64,000 bases of DNA from DASZVB01 sp035545855 (GCA_035545855.1 DASZXK010000108.1:1-64000), one strand, 5' to 3'. Shown: positions 44,389 to 53,502, numbered from the stretch's first letter. Notes: generated from the sequence alone by a model not told the origin. Numbers and translations are program-made.

Positions 44389-45024
44389 ATGCGCCGATTC
44401 CACCGAAATTCGAGCACCCTCGCCGCTCTCGGAGCCGCGGTTCTCTCGACGCTCGTGACCACTTCCGCGCTCGCCGAGGGCATCATCAAGAACCCCGGCG
44501 ACCACCCGAAATACTCCGTCGAGCTCGAGCCGCACGGCCTGCTCGACTGGGACAACTACTACTGGGGAGGGACGGGGTACGGCCTCGGCATGCACGCGGT
44601 CATCCCGTTCCTCGACAACGGACCGGTCTCCACGATCAACAACAACATGGGGATCGGGTTCGGCCTGAACTGGTCGCACTGGAGCGACAACCGGTGCGGC
44701 TGGGCGGGCTACCCCCGCGGTTTCGTCGGCCCTGTAGTGGGATGCGACGTGAGCTCGAACTCGATCAAGCTCCCGGTCTTCGTGCAGTGGAACTTCTTCT
44801 TCACGAAGGTCGTGGGCGCCTTCGGCGAAGCCGGGTTCGGCATCTACCACGACTGGGCCACGTGGAACGGGGGCTGCCCCGCCGGGTTCAAGTGCTCGGT
44901 GAACGACACCGGCGTATTCCCCTATTTCGAGGGCGGTGGCCGCTTCCTCTTCGGGGACTCCGTGGGGCTCCTGGTCCGGATCGGATACCCGTACCTCACG
45001 GTCGGCATGTCGATCCTGCTCTAG
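44389..45024 (+). CDS. Small secreted beta-rich envelope protein
   Basis: A 211-residue protein with a clear signal peptide (cleavage after SALA, near residue 27). The mature part is rich in Gly, Tyr, Trp and Phe and alternates like a small outer-membrane beta-barrel, ending LVRIGYPYLTVGMSILL, a typical last strand. Four cysteines (in RCGWAG, VGCDVS and the GCPAGFKC pair) could form disulphides. No family is recognised. It has a good ribosome site and its own promoter-like sequence, and it converges on a radical SAM gene with a 119-base gap that holds nothing I can name. Confidence 0.75.
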   Translation: MRRFHRNSSTLAALGAAVLSTLVTTSALAEGIIKNPGDHPKYSVELEPHGLLDWDNYYWGGTGYGLGMHAVIPFLDNGPVSTINNNMGIGFGLNWSHWSDNRCGWAGYPRGFVGPVVGCDVSSNSIKLPVFVQWNFFFTKVVGAFGEAGFGIYHDWATWNGGCPAGFKCSVNDTGVFPYFEGGGRFLFGDSVGLLVRIGYPYLTVGMSILL

Positions 45025-45143
45025 AAGAAGCGTCGGAAGATCGATCGTGATGGGTCGGGGGGCCGGGTGCGTGAAGATAGAGTCGTTCCAGGCGCGTGCG
45101 ATCGCCACCACCCGACGGCTCTCGAGTCGGCGTTCGGTTCGTC

Positions 45144-46697
45144 TCAGGCGGAGGTGACGTCGAGGCGCCGGTTCCGCCCCTTCAAGGGCGCGATCGGCGC
45201 CATCGGCTCGACTCGCACGCGCGGCGCGACGGGCCCGCGCACGGCGTAGCCCAGCTCCGACAGCTCTCGCCGGAAGTCCGCGAAGCGGCCACCCGCGTGG
45301 ACGGCTCGCGCGACGGCGCGACCCTCTTCCTCGTCCCCCTGAGCGAGTGCGTACTCCACCCACGCCCAACGGGCGCTCGGCGAGCGGACGTCGGCGCGGC
45401 CCTTGAGGCCGCCGCGGAGGCGCGCGATGCGATCTTCCACCACGTCCACGCCGGCGAACGACTCGCCGTCGAGGGGCGTCTTTCGCTTGGCGCAGAAGGG
45501 CGCGACGCCGAGCGCGACGGGGAGCACCCTGGAGAGCTCCGTGATGAACCGCGCGCACTCGTCGATGTCTTCTTCCGTCTCGGAAGGGAGGCCGAGCATC
45601 AGGTAGAGCTTCATCCGGTCCATGCCGTGCTTCCGGGCGAAACCTGCGGCCGCTTCGTAGTGCGGCTCGCGACCGCGACGCTCGATGAGGCCGCGGAGGC
45701 GCTCGCTCGCGCCGTCGAGCGCGGTCGTGAGCGTCCGGTAGCCGGCGGCGCGAAGCACCTCCACGAACTCTTCCTTCAGCCGATCCGGGCGGAGGCTCGA
45801 GAGACCGACCTCCGCCCCGCGCTCCACGAGCGCGCGGAGGATGTCCACGATGCGCGGATGATCGCTCACCGCGGCGCCGACGAGCCCGACGCGTCGCACG
45901 TCCGCGGGGATCGCTTCCAGCACGGTCTCCTTCGGGACGATCCGCATGCCGCCGTTCGTCGAGCGACGCATCACGCAGTACTGACACCCGCGCGAGCACC
46001 CCCGCTCCGCTTCGAGGAGCAGCATGTTCGAGAGCTCCGTGTGCGGCGTGCGGATGGTGCTGACGGCGGGCAGGAGCGCGTCGTCGCAGGCCGCCACGGG
46101 GCGAAGCGCGCTCCCGTGGACGGCGGGCACGAAGACGTTCGGGTGCGTCGCGAGCTCCGCGAGGGCGGCTTCACGGCTCGGGCTGTCGCGGAGGACGTTC
46201 ACGGCCCACTCGACGATCCCCTCCGCCTCCCCGACGACGAGCGCGTCCACGAACGGTGCGAGCGGCACCGGATTCGAGAACGTGAGCGGCCCGCCGGCGA
46301 GCACGAACGGTGACCGGTCGGTTCGTTCGTTCCAGAAGAGCGGGATCTTCGCCGCGTCGAGGAGCTTCACGACTCCCGCGAGCTCGAGCTCGTAGGCGAC
46401 GGAGAGCGCGACGACGGGGAACTCCGCGAGCGGCCTGAGGCTCTCGTACGAGACGGGCTCTTCCGTCACCCGCGCGCCGGGCTCGTCCGCGTCGTCTGGA
46501 AGGAAGGCGCGCTCGCACGAGACGCCCGGGATCGACTGGATCCTGCGGTAGACCTGCTGGTAGCCGAGCGAGCTCATCCCCACGCGGTACGGCGAGGGAT
46601 ACGCGAGCGCGACCTTGAACGGCGCGTCCTTGTCGATGCGGCCGAGCTCGTCGCCGAGGCGCTTCCGGACGAGCGCTCGAGTCGCTTCGGAGATCAT
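45144..46697 (-). CDS. Radical SAM protein with N-terminal B12-type domain (third)
   Basis: A 517-residue protein. It starts with a YPSPYRVGMSSLGYQQVYR block typical of the uncharacterised radical SAM group with a cobalamin-type N-domain. It continues with LAGGPLTFSNPVPLAPFVDALVVGEAEG and has the cluster motif CSRGCQYC near residue 245 and GLPSETEEDI. That group is widespread and often linked to tRNA or ribosomal modification, but the substrate is not established. The ATG at 46697 was chosen because a TATACT -10 lies 11 bases upstream; the longer frame is the antisense of the methyltransferase leader. Confidence 0.85.
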   Translation of the reverse strand: MISEATRALVRKRLGDELGRIDKDAPFKVALAYPSPYRVGMSSLGYQQVYRRIQSIPGVSCERAFLPDDADEPGARVTEEPVSYESLRPLAEFPVVALSVAYELELAGVVKLLDAAKIPLFWNERTDRSPFVLAGGPLTFSNPVPLAPFVDALVVGEAEGIVEWAVNVLRDSPSREAALAELATHPNVFVPAVHGSALRPVAACDDALLPAVSTIRTPHTELSNMLLLEAERGCSRGCQYCVMRRSTNGGMRIVPKETVLEAIPADVRRVGLVGAAVSDHPRIVDILRALVERGAEVGLSSLRPDRLKEEFVEVLRAAGYRTLTTALDGASERLRGLIERRGREPHYEAAAGFARKHGMDRMKLYLMLGLPSETEEDIDECARFITELSRVLPVALGVAPFCAKRKTPLDGESFAGVDVVEDRIARLRGGLKGRADVRSPSARWAWVEYALAQGDEEEGRAVARAVHAGGRFADFRRELSELGYAVRGPVAPRVRVEPMAPIAPLKGRNRRLDVTSA

Positions 46698-46708
46698 GAG
46701 CGGGGCCG

Positions 46709-46714
46709 AGTATA
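46709..46714 (-). promoter_or_regulatory. Candidate -10 (TATACT) of the radical SAM gene
   Basis: On the minus strand TATACT ends 11 bases before the ATG at 46697. It is one of the best -10 matches in the window and lies in the 133-base divergent gap. Confidence 0.5.
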
Positions 46715-46830
46715 GCGGCCGACCCGTATTTGGCCCGTCCGCCCGGCCCCGCGGAACCCGGGGTCGTGCAATACTCGGCGCCCCCGCGCCGAAAAGCCGG
46801 GAAAACCGCCATTTTCGCGATCGACGATTC

Positions 46831-48267
46831 ATGAAGAAGAGAGAGTCCGCGCCTCGCGGTCCGCGACCGAAACCGCCCGGAAGGCCGCGCGGAGCTGCCG
46901 GGGGTCGTGGCCCGGGTGGCGGACCTCCGGGCGCGCCGCCGCTCAAGTACCTCCGCCGAGATCGGCGCCGGAAAGAGCTCGAGGACGCCGCCAAGCGCGC
47001 CCAGGAACCCCAGCCCGAGGAAGGGCCGCCGCCGGAACGTCGGGAACGGCGTGCGCTCTCGCACGTGGGCGGTCGCGTCGAGGTAAAGGGGGGAGATCCG
47101 GATCTCCGCGAGGCGCTCGAGGCCGCGCTCGACGTCGACCAGGACGAAGAAGCGGGGCGGGAGCACGTCCACGGCTTCCACAGCTACGCGGCACGCCTGC
47201 ACCCGGGAACGGCGCGCACGCTCGTCGAGCGCCTGAGCGCCGAGGGAGAGACGGTGCTGGACCCTTTCATGGGGAGCGGCACCGTGCTCGTGGAAGCGCG
47301 GCTCCTCGGCCGCCGGGCGATCGGCGCGGATCTGAACCCGCTCTCGGCCGACCTCGCGCACCTGAAGACCCGGGGGACGAGCGAGCGCGAGCGAGAGGAG
47401 CTCCTCGCCGCCGCGGCGCGCGTCACCGAGCACGCCGAGGAGCGGCGCATCGCGAAGAAGGGGCCCACGAAGCGCTACGACAAGGCGGACCTCGAGCTCT
47501 TCGACATCCACATGCTCCTCGAGCTCGACGGCCTGAAGGAGGCGATCTTCCTCGAGCGCCCGGGCTTCGTGCGCGAGGCGTTGAAGCTCGTCTTGTCGGC
47601 GATCCTGGTGAAGGTGAGCAAGAAGCCCGGGGACACCGTCGAGCGGACGGCGCCGCGTCGACTCGCGAGCGGGTTCGCGATCCGTCTCTTCGGCATGAAG
47701 ACGGAGGAGCTCGCCGAGCGCCTCCGGCAATACGCGGAGCTCCTCCCGAAGGGCGCGCCGGAGTGCCGCGTGGAGGTGGAGGACGCGCGGAGGCTCGGGT
47801 TCGTGAAGCCGCAGTCGGTCGACCTGGTCGTCACGTCGCCGCCGTATCCCGGCGTGTACGACTACGCCCACCACCACGAGGCGCGCCTCCGATGGCTCGA
47901 GCTCGACCCGTCCGCGTTCGAGGCGCGGGAGATGGGCGCGCGCCGCCACACGAGACAGCTCTCTCGGGACGACGCGATCGACCGATGGGCGGACGATTTC
48001 GTGGCGTTCCTCCGCGCGCTTCGCCGCGTCCTCGCCCCCGGGGGCGCCGCGGTGCTCGTCCTCGCGGACTCGGTCGTGCAGAAGGAGGCGCTCTACGCGG
48101 ACGACGTCGTGTCGCGTCTCGCGCCCGGGGAGGGGTTCGAGGTCGTCTCGGTCGCGTCCCAGCGGCGCCCGCATTTCCACGAGCCGACGCGAGACGCCTT
48201 CCGCCGGCGGCCGCGCCAGGAGCACCTGATCGTCGTCGTGCCGACGGAGGAGAAGCGCGGCCGGTGA
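46831..48267 (+). CDS. DNA-methylase-like amino-methyltransferase
   Basis: A 478-residue protein. The N-terminal 75 residues are basic, Pro/Gly/Arg-rich and probably disordered. The SAM motif DPFMGSGTVLVEA is at about residue 144, followed by GADLNPLS. The catalytic TSPPYPGVYDY is at 335-345, and a C-terminal strand set ends VLVLADSVVQ. The order (SAM motif first, SPPY later, about 190 residues apart) resembles N4/N6 amino-methyltransferases acting on DNA or structured RNA. The region between could be the target-recognition part. No restriction endonuclease lies nearby, so it would be an orphan methylase or an RNA enzyme. A CGGCGC-CCCC-GCGCCG hairpin at 46776-46791 lies in its leader. The ATG at 46831 gives the basic start. 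Confidence 0.78.
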   Translation: MKKRESAPRGPRPKPPGRPRGAAGGRGPGGGPPGAPPLKYLRRDRRRKELEDAAKRAQEPQPEEGPPPERRERRALSHVGGRVEVKGGDPDLREALEAALDVDQDEEAGREHVHGFHSYAARLHPGTARTLVERLSAEGETVLDPFMGSGTVLVEARLLGRRAIGADLNPLSADLAHLKTRGTSEREREELLAAAARVTEHAEERRIAKKGPTKRYDKADLELFDIHMLLELDGLKEAIFLERPGFVREALKLVLSAILVKVSKKPGDTVERTAPRRLASGFAIRLFGMKTEELAERLRQYAELLPKGAPECRVEVEDARRLGFVKPQSVDLVVTSPPYPGVYDYAHHHEARLRWLELDPSAFEAREMGARRHTRQLSRDDAIDRWADDFVAFLRALRRVLAPGGAAVLVLADSVVQKEALYADDVVSRLAPGEGFEVVSVASQRRPHFHEPTRDAFRRRPRQEHLIVVVPTEEKRGR

Positions 48268-48417
48268 CGGACGCCTCCAAGGGGGCCAGGCCCTCGACGA
48301 GCACCCGTTCGAGCTCTTCGTAGGGGATTTCGACTTCCCGTCCGCCGCGCCGCGGCGCGGTCGAAGGCTGGCTCTCGGAAAATCCGACCGAAACGGTGGC
48401 TCCGGCCTACGGTGGAA

Positions 48418-48423
48418 TATACT
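48418..48423 (+). promoter_or_regulatory. Candidate -10 (TATACT) of the DUF2330 operon
   Basis: TATACT about 57 bases before the ATG at 48481. Transcription would start near 48430, at the base of the adjacent hairpin. Of the 213-base gap upstream, the rest shows no gene with a start codon. Confidence 0.45.
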
Positions 48424-48427
48424 TGGA

Positions 48428-48454
48428 CCGTCGGCCCTGCCGACGGCGCTTTTT
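48428..48454 (+). terminator. Perfect hairpin followed by a T5 run
   Basis: CCGTCGGC (48428-48435), loop CCT, GCCGACGG (48439-48446), then CGCTTTTT. It has the form of an intrinsic terminator for the methyltransferase gene, but it lies after the TATACT element of the DUF2330 operon, so it could also be a 5' stabilising or attenuating hairpin of that transcript. Confidence 0.5.
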
Positions 48455-48480
48455 CGGTCTGCTTGCTTTCGGGAGGTCTC

Positions 48481-49863
48481 ATGAGAGGAGCACTGGGTGG
48501 AGTGTGCGTCGCGGCGGCGCTGTCGCTCGCCGCGACCGACGTTCTCGCGTGCGGTGGGTGCTTCCATCCGCCCTCCGCGGATTCGGTGGTCACCGGACAT
48601 CGAATGGCCTTCGCGGTCGCGGGGGATCGCACGGTCCTGTGGGACCAGATCAAATACACGGGGGAGCCGTCGGACTTCGCCTGGGTGCTGCCCATCGAGC
48701 CGGGCGCCTACGTGGAAACGGCGTCGGACGCCTTCTTCGAGACGCTGGATGCTTTCAGCGTCGCGACCGTGACGGCGCCGAACGTCCTCTGCGCCTCCGC
48801 GAACTCCGGCAATTCCGGGTGTGGGTTCAGTTCGTCCGCCGACGACTCCAAGGCGTCGCCGACGGCCGCCGGCTACGACGGCCCGAGCGTGAACGTCATC
48901 CACGAGGGGACCGTCGGGCCGTACGACACCGTGACGCTCTCCGCGTCGAACGGCGGCTCGCTCCGCGTCTGGCTCGGTGATCACGGGTACTCGATCCCGC
49001 CGGACATCGACCCCGTCATCGACAGCTACGTCGCGGAGGGCTCGGACTTCATCGCGCTCCGGCTGAGCCCGGGGCAGGGCGTGAATTCGATGCAACCGGT
49101 CCGCGTCGTGACACCGGGCGGCCCCGCGATGCTCCCGCTCCGCATGGTCGCGGCCGGCACCGGGCAGTTCGTGGACATCGTGCTCTTCGTCCTCGGAGAA
49201 GGCCGCTACCAGCTCGACGACTTCCACGAGACGTTCGTCGACCCGGCGAAGATCACGTTCGACGTGCAGGCGAACCAGTCGAACTACCTCGCGGTTCGGG
49301 AAGACGCCCTCGGGATGTACGGCGGATACAGCTTCCTCACGGCCTTCGCCACGCCCTCTCCGTTCGAGCTCGGCGCGCAGACGAACGGTCAGTTCGGCTT
49401 TCAACCGTACTCGTTCGCGGAGACGTACTTCCAGCAAGCTGCCCAGGACGACGGTCGCTCGCTCACGGAGAGCTGCTCGAACGTGGACGCCGCGCTCGCA
49501 CGGAGCGGGGTCGTCGGCAGCGACATCCCTCCGGCGAGCCTCACGTGCTCCGGGTACTCCGATCTCTCCGCGGCGCTCGAAGGGATGAATCCTCGCCTCG
49601 TCTGGCTCACCCGGCTCGAGCTGGATCTGCCGAGAGAAGCCCTCGGCGCCGACTGCAAGGTGTCCCTCTCGAAGACCCAGGCGAACGTGTCCGGAAAGTT
49701 CGTCGCGACCCGCGTGGTCAATCGCTCGGCGAGCTGTCCCGAGCCCGTCTTCACCAGCTCCATCATCCCGCCCGCCGGAACGTCCGCGGCGGCGTTCTTC
49801 TGGGGCATGGCCGCGTTCGTCGGTCTCTTCGGGCTCCGCCGCAGTCGGACCGTCCGCCGATGA
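48481..49863 (+). CDS. DUF2330 family secreted protein with C-terminal anchor
   Basis: A 460-residue exported protein. A signal peptide ends near residue 23 and the mature protein begins with the DUF2330 hallmark ACGGCF (C24, C27). The body has the family landmarks DFAWVLPIEPGAYVE and LRLSPGQGVNSMQPVRV. The C-terminus is one hydrophobic helix (AAAFFWGMAAFVGLFGL) followed by RRSRTVRR, an arrangement like sorting or anchor tails. DUF2330 proteins are found in Myxococcota and some other phyla and have no assigned function. GGGAGGTC precedes the ATG. The stop overlaps the start of the barrel gene. Confidence 0.9.
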   Translation: MRGALGGVCVAAALSLAATDVLACGGCFHPPSADSVVTGHRMAFAVAGDRTVLWDQIKYTGEPSDFAWVLPIEPGAYVETASDAFFETLDAFSVATVTAPNVLCASANSGNSGCGFSSSADDSKASPTAAGYDGPSVNVIHEGTVGPYDTVTLSASNGGSLRVWLGDHGYSIPPDIDPVIDSYVAEGSDFIALRLSPGQGVNSMQPVRVVTPGGPAMLPLRMVAAGTGQFVDIVLFVLGEGRYQLDDFHETFVDPAKITFDVQANQSNYLAVREDALGMYGGYSFLTAFATPSPFELGAQTNGQFGFQPYSFAETYFQQAAQDDGRSLTESCSNVDAALARSGVVGSDIPPASLTCSGYSDLSAALEGMNPRLVWLTRLELDLPREALGADCKVSLSKTQANVSGKFVATRVVNRSASCPEPVFTSSIIPPAGTSAAAFFWGMAAFVGLFGLRRSRTVRR

Positions 49864-50864
49864 TCCGAACGGCGCTCGTCCGGGGCGTCCTCGCGGGCGC
49901 CGCGCTCGTCTCGTCGTCGTCGACCGCCCGTGCGCAGAGCGGGCCGCAGCCGATCCCGGTGAGCCCGGCGCCTGCGCCTTCGCCGATTCCCGTCACACCC
50001 GCGCCCGCGCCGGAGCCGGTTCCCGTCGGTCCGGCTCCCGCGCCGAGCCCGCTTCCGGTCGCGCCCCTTCCCACCGAGGGGCCGAGCGAGGGCGCGCCCG
50101 CGCCGCCGCCTCCCGCCCCGCCGGATACGACCACTGGAGTGGTCACAGCGCCGCCGCCCCCGCCGCCCGGAACCTCGGCCGCCTCCCGGACGCCTCCGCC
50201 TCCGACCGCCGCGCCGCCGCCGCCCTACTGGCAGCCGCCGCCCGCGCCCGCGTCCGTCCCGACCCCGGCTTCGCGGCGCCGGCTTCCGTACACGCACGAT
50301 GGCTTCTTCCTCCGCGCGGCAGCCGGTCCCGGCTGGTTCCACGCCTGGACGGATTCGACGTCGGACACGCGTCGTTTCTACGGGACCGCCGCCCACGTCG
50401 AGGTTTCCATGGGCGGCACGCCGGCGACCGGGTTCGTGTTCGGCGGGACGGTCACGTACGACCGCATGTTCGGCGTCTCGTCCCACGACGACGTCGTGGA
50501 CGGAGACGAGCCTACCCTCTCGGGAACGACGTTCTCCATGAACGTCATCGGCGTCTTCGCCGACTGGTACCCGGATCCGAAGGGCGGCCTGGACCTCCAT
50601 GCGATGCTCGGCGTCGGAACGCTCGTTGTCTCGCGACCCGGCGGCCCGGACGTCGACAATCCGGACGGCATCACGGGAGCAATCGGCGCCGGCTACGACT
50701 GGTTCGTCGACCCGCAGCTCTCGCTCGGCGTGCACGGTCGCCTGACGATCGGCTCACTCTCGGTGAGCGAGTTCGGGAACCGTTTCGCCTTCGCGGGCGC
50801 GGGAAGCGAGGTCGGGCTCACCGTCCTCGTTCCGAGCCTCGTCTTCGCGGTGACGTATCACTGA
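49860..50864 (+). CDS. Proline-rich outer-membrane beta-barrel-like protein
   Basis: A 334-residue exported protein: signal peptide (about residues 1-26, ending ARA), then about 115 residues that are half proline in PAPAPxPxPV repeats, then a 190-residue C-terminal domain beginning YTHDGFFLRAAAGPGW with alternating strands typical of an outer-membrane barrel, ending VLVPSLVFAVTYH. The proline segment could span the periplasm or peptidoglycan. The start overlaps the DUF2330 stop (ATGA), and the next gene begins eight bases after its stop. Confidence 0.82.
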   Translation: MIRTALVRGVLAGAALVSSSSTARAQSGPQPIPVSPAPAPSPIPVTPAPAPEPVPVGPAPAPSPLPVAPLPTEGPSEGAPAPPPPAPPDTTTGVVTAPPPPPPGTSAASRTPPPPTAAPPPPYWQPPPAPASVPTPASRRRLPYTHDGFFLRAAAGPGWFHAWTDSTSDTRRFYGTAAHVEVSMGGTPATGFVFGGTVTYDRMFGVSSHDDVVDGDEPTLSGTTFSMNVIGVFADWYPDPKGGLDLHAMLGVGTLVVSRPGGPDVDNPDGITGAIGAGYDWFVDPQLSLGVHGRLTIGSLSVSEFGNRFAFAGAGSEVGLTVLVPSLVFAVTYH

Positions 50865-50872
50865 GGCCATCC

Positions 50873-52180
50873 ATGCGTTCATCTCGAAGGATCGGCATCC
50901 GCGGCGCGACTCTCCTCGCGCTGTCTCTCGCAATCGCCGGCTGCGGCAGCGCCGGTCACCCGCGGGTGAAGGAGAGCCCGATCGGCCCGGGGGAGATCGA
51001 GACGTGGGCGGGGACGGGCACCCAGGGGAGCAACGGGGACGGAAAAGGACGCCTGGAGACCTGGCTGAACCAGCCCATGGAGCTCGCGTTCTCTCCGGAC
51101 GGGAGCGCCCTCCTGGTGGACTGGAACAACCACTGCGTCCGGCGCGTGACGGAGGACGTCGTCGAAAGCGTCATCGGTCTAGACATGCCCGGGGACTGGC
51201 CCTGCGTGGATCCCGCGGAGCCCACGCGGTGCCAGGTGCCCCTGAGCGGCACCGTGCCCGGTGACCAGCTTGCTTTGAACCACCCGATGGACGTCGCGTT
51301 CGACGAGGGCGGTTTCCTCCTCGCCGCGTGGCACGACCACAAGGTCATGCGCTACGACGACGGAACCGGAGACGTCAGCGTCCTCTCCGGCCTCATGGAG
51401 CCTGGACCGGCCGTCGCGCCGCCGCCCGCGGACGGGAGTGCGCCGCCGCCGAACCCACCCGGCGACGGCGGCCCCGCGGCGAAGGCGCCGCTCAACTTTC
51501 CGTCGTCGATCGTGATCCAGCCGGACGGCGGCATCCTCGTGAGCGACGAGCGCAACAACCGGATCCGTCGCATCGCCCCCGACGGTCCGCGGACCATCAC
51601 GACCGTCGCCGGCGCGGCGCCCGCAGCGGGCACGGATGCGGACGGCGTACCCGCGACGAAGGCGCTCCTCTCGCTCACCACGAGCGAGGTCGTCTCCGGC
51701 GCGGACAATCCGCCCCCGGGCGGCGCGATCGCGCTCGCCGACGACGGAACTCTCTACGTCGCGGACACCTTTCATCACGCCGTCCGTCGCATCCAGCCCG
51801 GCGCGGACGGCCTCGTCGGGGTCGGCGATCCCGCCGAAGAGCTCATCTCGACCGTCGCCGGGACGCGCGGCGTGAACGGGTACGACGGGGACGGAGGTCC
51901 CGCGACCGCCGCGTCGCTGAACCAGCCGTTCGACGTCGAGCTCGGCCCCGACGGCGCGCTCTACGTCGCCGACACGAAGAACCACGTCGTCCGTCGCGTG
52001 GACCTCGAGTCGGGAACCATCGAGACGATCGCCGGTACGAACGCGCCGGGCTTCTCGGGCGATCGCGGTCCGGCAAAGGAGGCCCGCCTCCGGGACCCAT
52101 ACGGACTCGCGTTCGACGCGGCCGGAGATCTCTTCATCGCGGACACCATGAACGACCGGATCCGGAGGGTCGCCCGATGA
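50873..52180 (+). CDS. NHL-repeat beta-propeller lipoprotein
   Basis: A 435-residue lipoprotein: a signal peptide with lipobox AIAGC (C24), then a six-bladed-type NHL propeller. Blade motifs are easily seen: LNQPMELAFSPDG, LNHPMDVAFDEGG, LNFPSSIVIQPDGGILVSDERNNRIRRI, LYVADTFHHAVRRI, LNQPFDVELGPDGALYVADTKNHVVRRV and RLRDPYGLAFDAAGDLFIADTMNDRIRRV, each followed by an IAGT-type turn with GDGG. Such propellers act as binding scaffolds or lyases at the surface. It is a paralogue of the next gene and overlaps it by ATGA. Confidence 0.9.
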   Translation: MRSSRRIGIRGATLLALSLAIAGCGSAGHPRVKESPIGPGEIETWAGTGTQGSNGDGKGRLETWLNQPMELAFSPDGSALLVDWNNHCVRRVTEDVVESVIGLDMPGDWPCVDPAEPTRCQVPLSGTVPGDQLALNHPMDVAFDEGGFLLAAWHDHKVMRYDDGTGDVSVLSGLMEPGPAVAPPPADGSAPPPNPPGDGGPAAKAPLNFPSSIVIQPDGGILVSDERNNRIRRIAPDGPRTITTVAGAAPAAGTDADGVPATKALLSLTTSEVVSGADNPPPGGAIALADDGTLYVADTFHHAVRRIQPGADGLVGVGDPAEELISTVAGTRGVNGYDGDGGPATAASLNQPFDVELGPDGALYVADTKNHVVRRVDLESGTIETIAGTNAPGFSGDRGPAKEARLRDPYGLAFDAAGDLFIADTMNDRIRRVAR

Positions 52181-53466
52181 TCGGGGGCGCGCGTTCGACC
52201 CTTCCCTTGGTCCTCTGCGCGACGCTCGTCGCGTGCGGGAGCGATCCGACGGCGTCGGCGATTCCCAGGGAGCCGCTCGCGCTCGAACCCGGGCAGATCG
52301 GAACGTTCATCGGCACCGGTGAGAAGGCCACGGACCCGATCGACGGCGACGCCGACGGCCGCGTGGACCCGCCGGTGCCGGGTCTCGGCGCTCACCTGGA
52401 CTCTCCGCTCGACGTGACGATCTCCCCGGAAGGACGCTTCTTCGTCATCGACTGGAACGGGCACAAGATTCGCGAGCTCCTTTCGGACGGGAAGCTCGCA
52501 TTCGTCGCGGGGACGGGCGTCGAGGGCGACGCCTGCGAGGCGGCCCTCGTCGACGGAAAGTGCCCCGCGACGGCCGCGGAGATGAATCATCCCACGGACG
52601 TCACGTTCGACTCCGACGGCAGGATGGTCATCGCCGCGTGGCACAACGCGAAGATCAAGCGGCTCGATCTCGGGACGAACCTCGTCGAGAACGTGTGCGG
52701 GACCGGAGGGCGCAAGTACGCCGGAGACGGCCTCACCTGCGTCGACGCCTCGGGGAAGCCGCAGGTGGCCTTCGACCTTCCGTCTTCCGTCGCGTACGAC
52801 GGCGCCGGAAATCTCTTCGTCGCCGATCAGGCAAACCAGGTGATCCGAAGGATCTCCGCCGCGGACGGCACGCTCCGCACGGTCGCCGGCAACTGCCCGG
52901 GGACGCCGGGGTTCGGCTGTCCACTCGGAAGCGGCTACACCGGCGACGGCGGCCCGGCCACGGTGGCACACCTCACGAACGATCTCGGACAGGGGACGGA
53001 TCCGCAGGGGAAGATCGCCTTCGACCGGGACGGGAATCTTCTCATCGCGGACACCGGAAACAACGTGATCCGGAGGGTGACCCCCGGCGCGGACGGCATC
53101 ATCGGCGACGGCGATCCGAGCGAGGAGATCATCTCGACGATCGTCGGAACGGGCGAGCGCGGGTTCGACGGGGACGGCGGTCCCGCGACGTCCGCCCAGC
53201 TCTCGAGTCCCGTCGACGTCGCCGTCGCGAAGGACGGCACGTTCTTCATCGCAGACCGGGGGAACAGCTGCGTTCGCCGGGTCTCGCCCGACGGCATCAT
53301 CACGACCGCCGCAGGGACGTGCGGGACCCCTGGTTTCGAGGGGGACGGCGTCCTCGCGACCGAGGCCGGCCTCCGGAACCCCTACGGCGTCGCCCTGGAC
53401 GACCACGGCTACCTGTACGTCTCGGACACCCGGAACGACTGCATCCGCCGCGTCCGACTCGAGTGA
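52177..53466 (+). CDS. NHL-repeat beta-propeller lipoprotein (paralogue)
   Basis: A 429-residue lipoprotein with lipobox LVAC (C20) and the same propeller plan as the preceding protein: LDSPLDVTISPEGRFFVIDWNGHKIREL, MNHPTDVTFDSDGRMVIAAWHNAKIKRL, LPSSVAYDGAGNLFVADQANQVIRRI, IAFDRDGNLLIADTGNNVIRRV and so on. Unlike its neighbour it has extra cysteine-bearing turns (CEAAL, ENVCG, LTCVD, NCPGTPGFGCP and others), which suggests disulphide-stabilised loops. The two genes arose by tandem duplication and are translationally coupled. Their ligands are unknown. Confidence 0.9.
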   Translation: MIGGARSTLPLVLCATLVACGSDPTASAIPREPLALEPGQIGTFIGTGEKATDPIDGDADGRVDPPVPGLGAHLDSPLDVTISPEGRFFVIDWNGHKIRELLSDGKLAFVAGTGVEGDACEAALVDGKCPATAAEMNHPTDVTFDSDGRMVIAAWHNAKIKRLDLGTNLVENVCGTGGRKYAGDGLTCVDASGKPQVAFDLPSSVAYDGAGNLFVADQANQVIRRISAADGTLRTVAGNCPGTPGFGCPLGSGYTGDGGPATVAHLTNDLGQGTDPQGKIAFDRDGNLLIADTGNNVIRRVTPGADGIIGDGDPSEEIISTIVGTGERGFDGDGGPATSAQLSSPVDVAVAKDGTFFIADRGNSCVRRVSPDGIITTAAGTCGTPGFEGDGVLATEAGLRNPYGVALDDHGYLYVSDTRNDCIRRVRLE

Positions 53467-53502
53467 CTGGCGATCTTCGGCGATGCGTCCGATGATCCCC
53501 CG

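Noticed and set aside
48262..48390. Minus-strand frame with a protein-like stretch (EVEIPYEELERVL) next to the methyltransferase 3' end
   Set aside because: No ATG, GTG or TTG is available before it and it reads on into the antisense of the methyltransferase. It could be a gene remnant, but I cannot support a gene.
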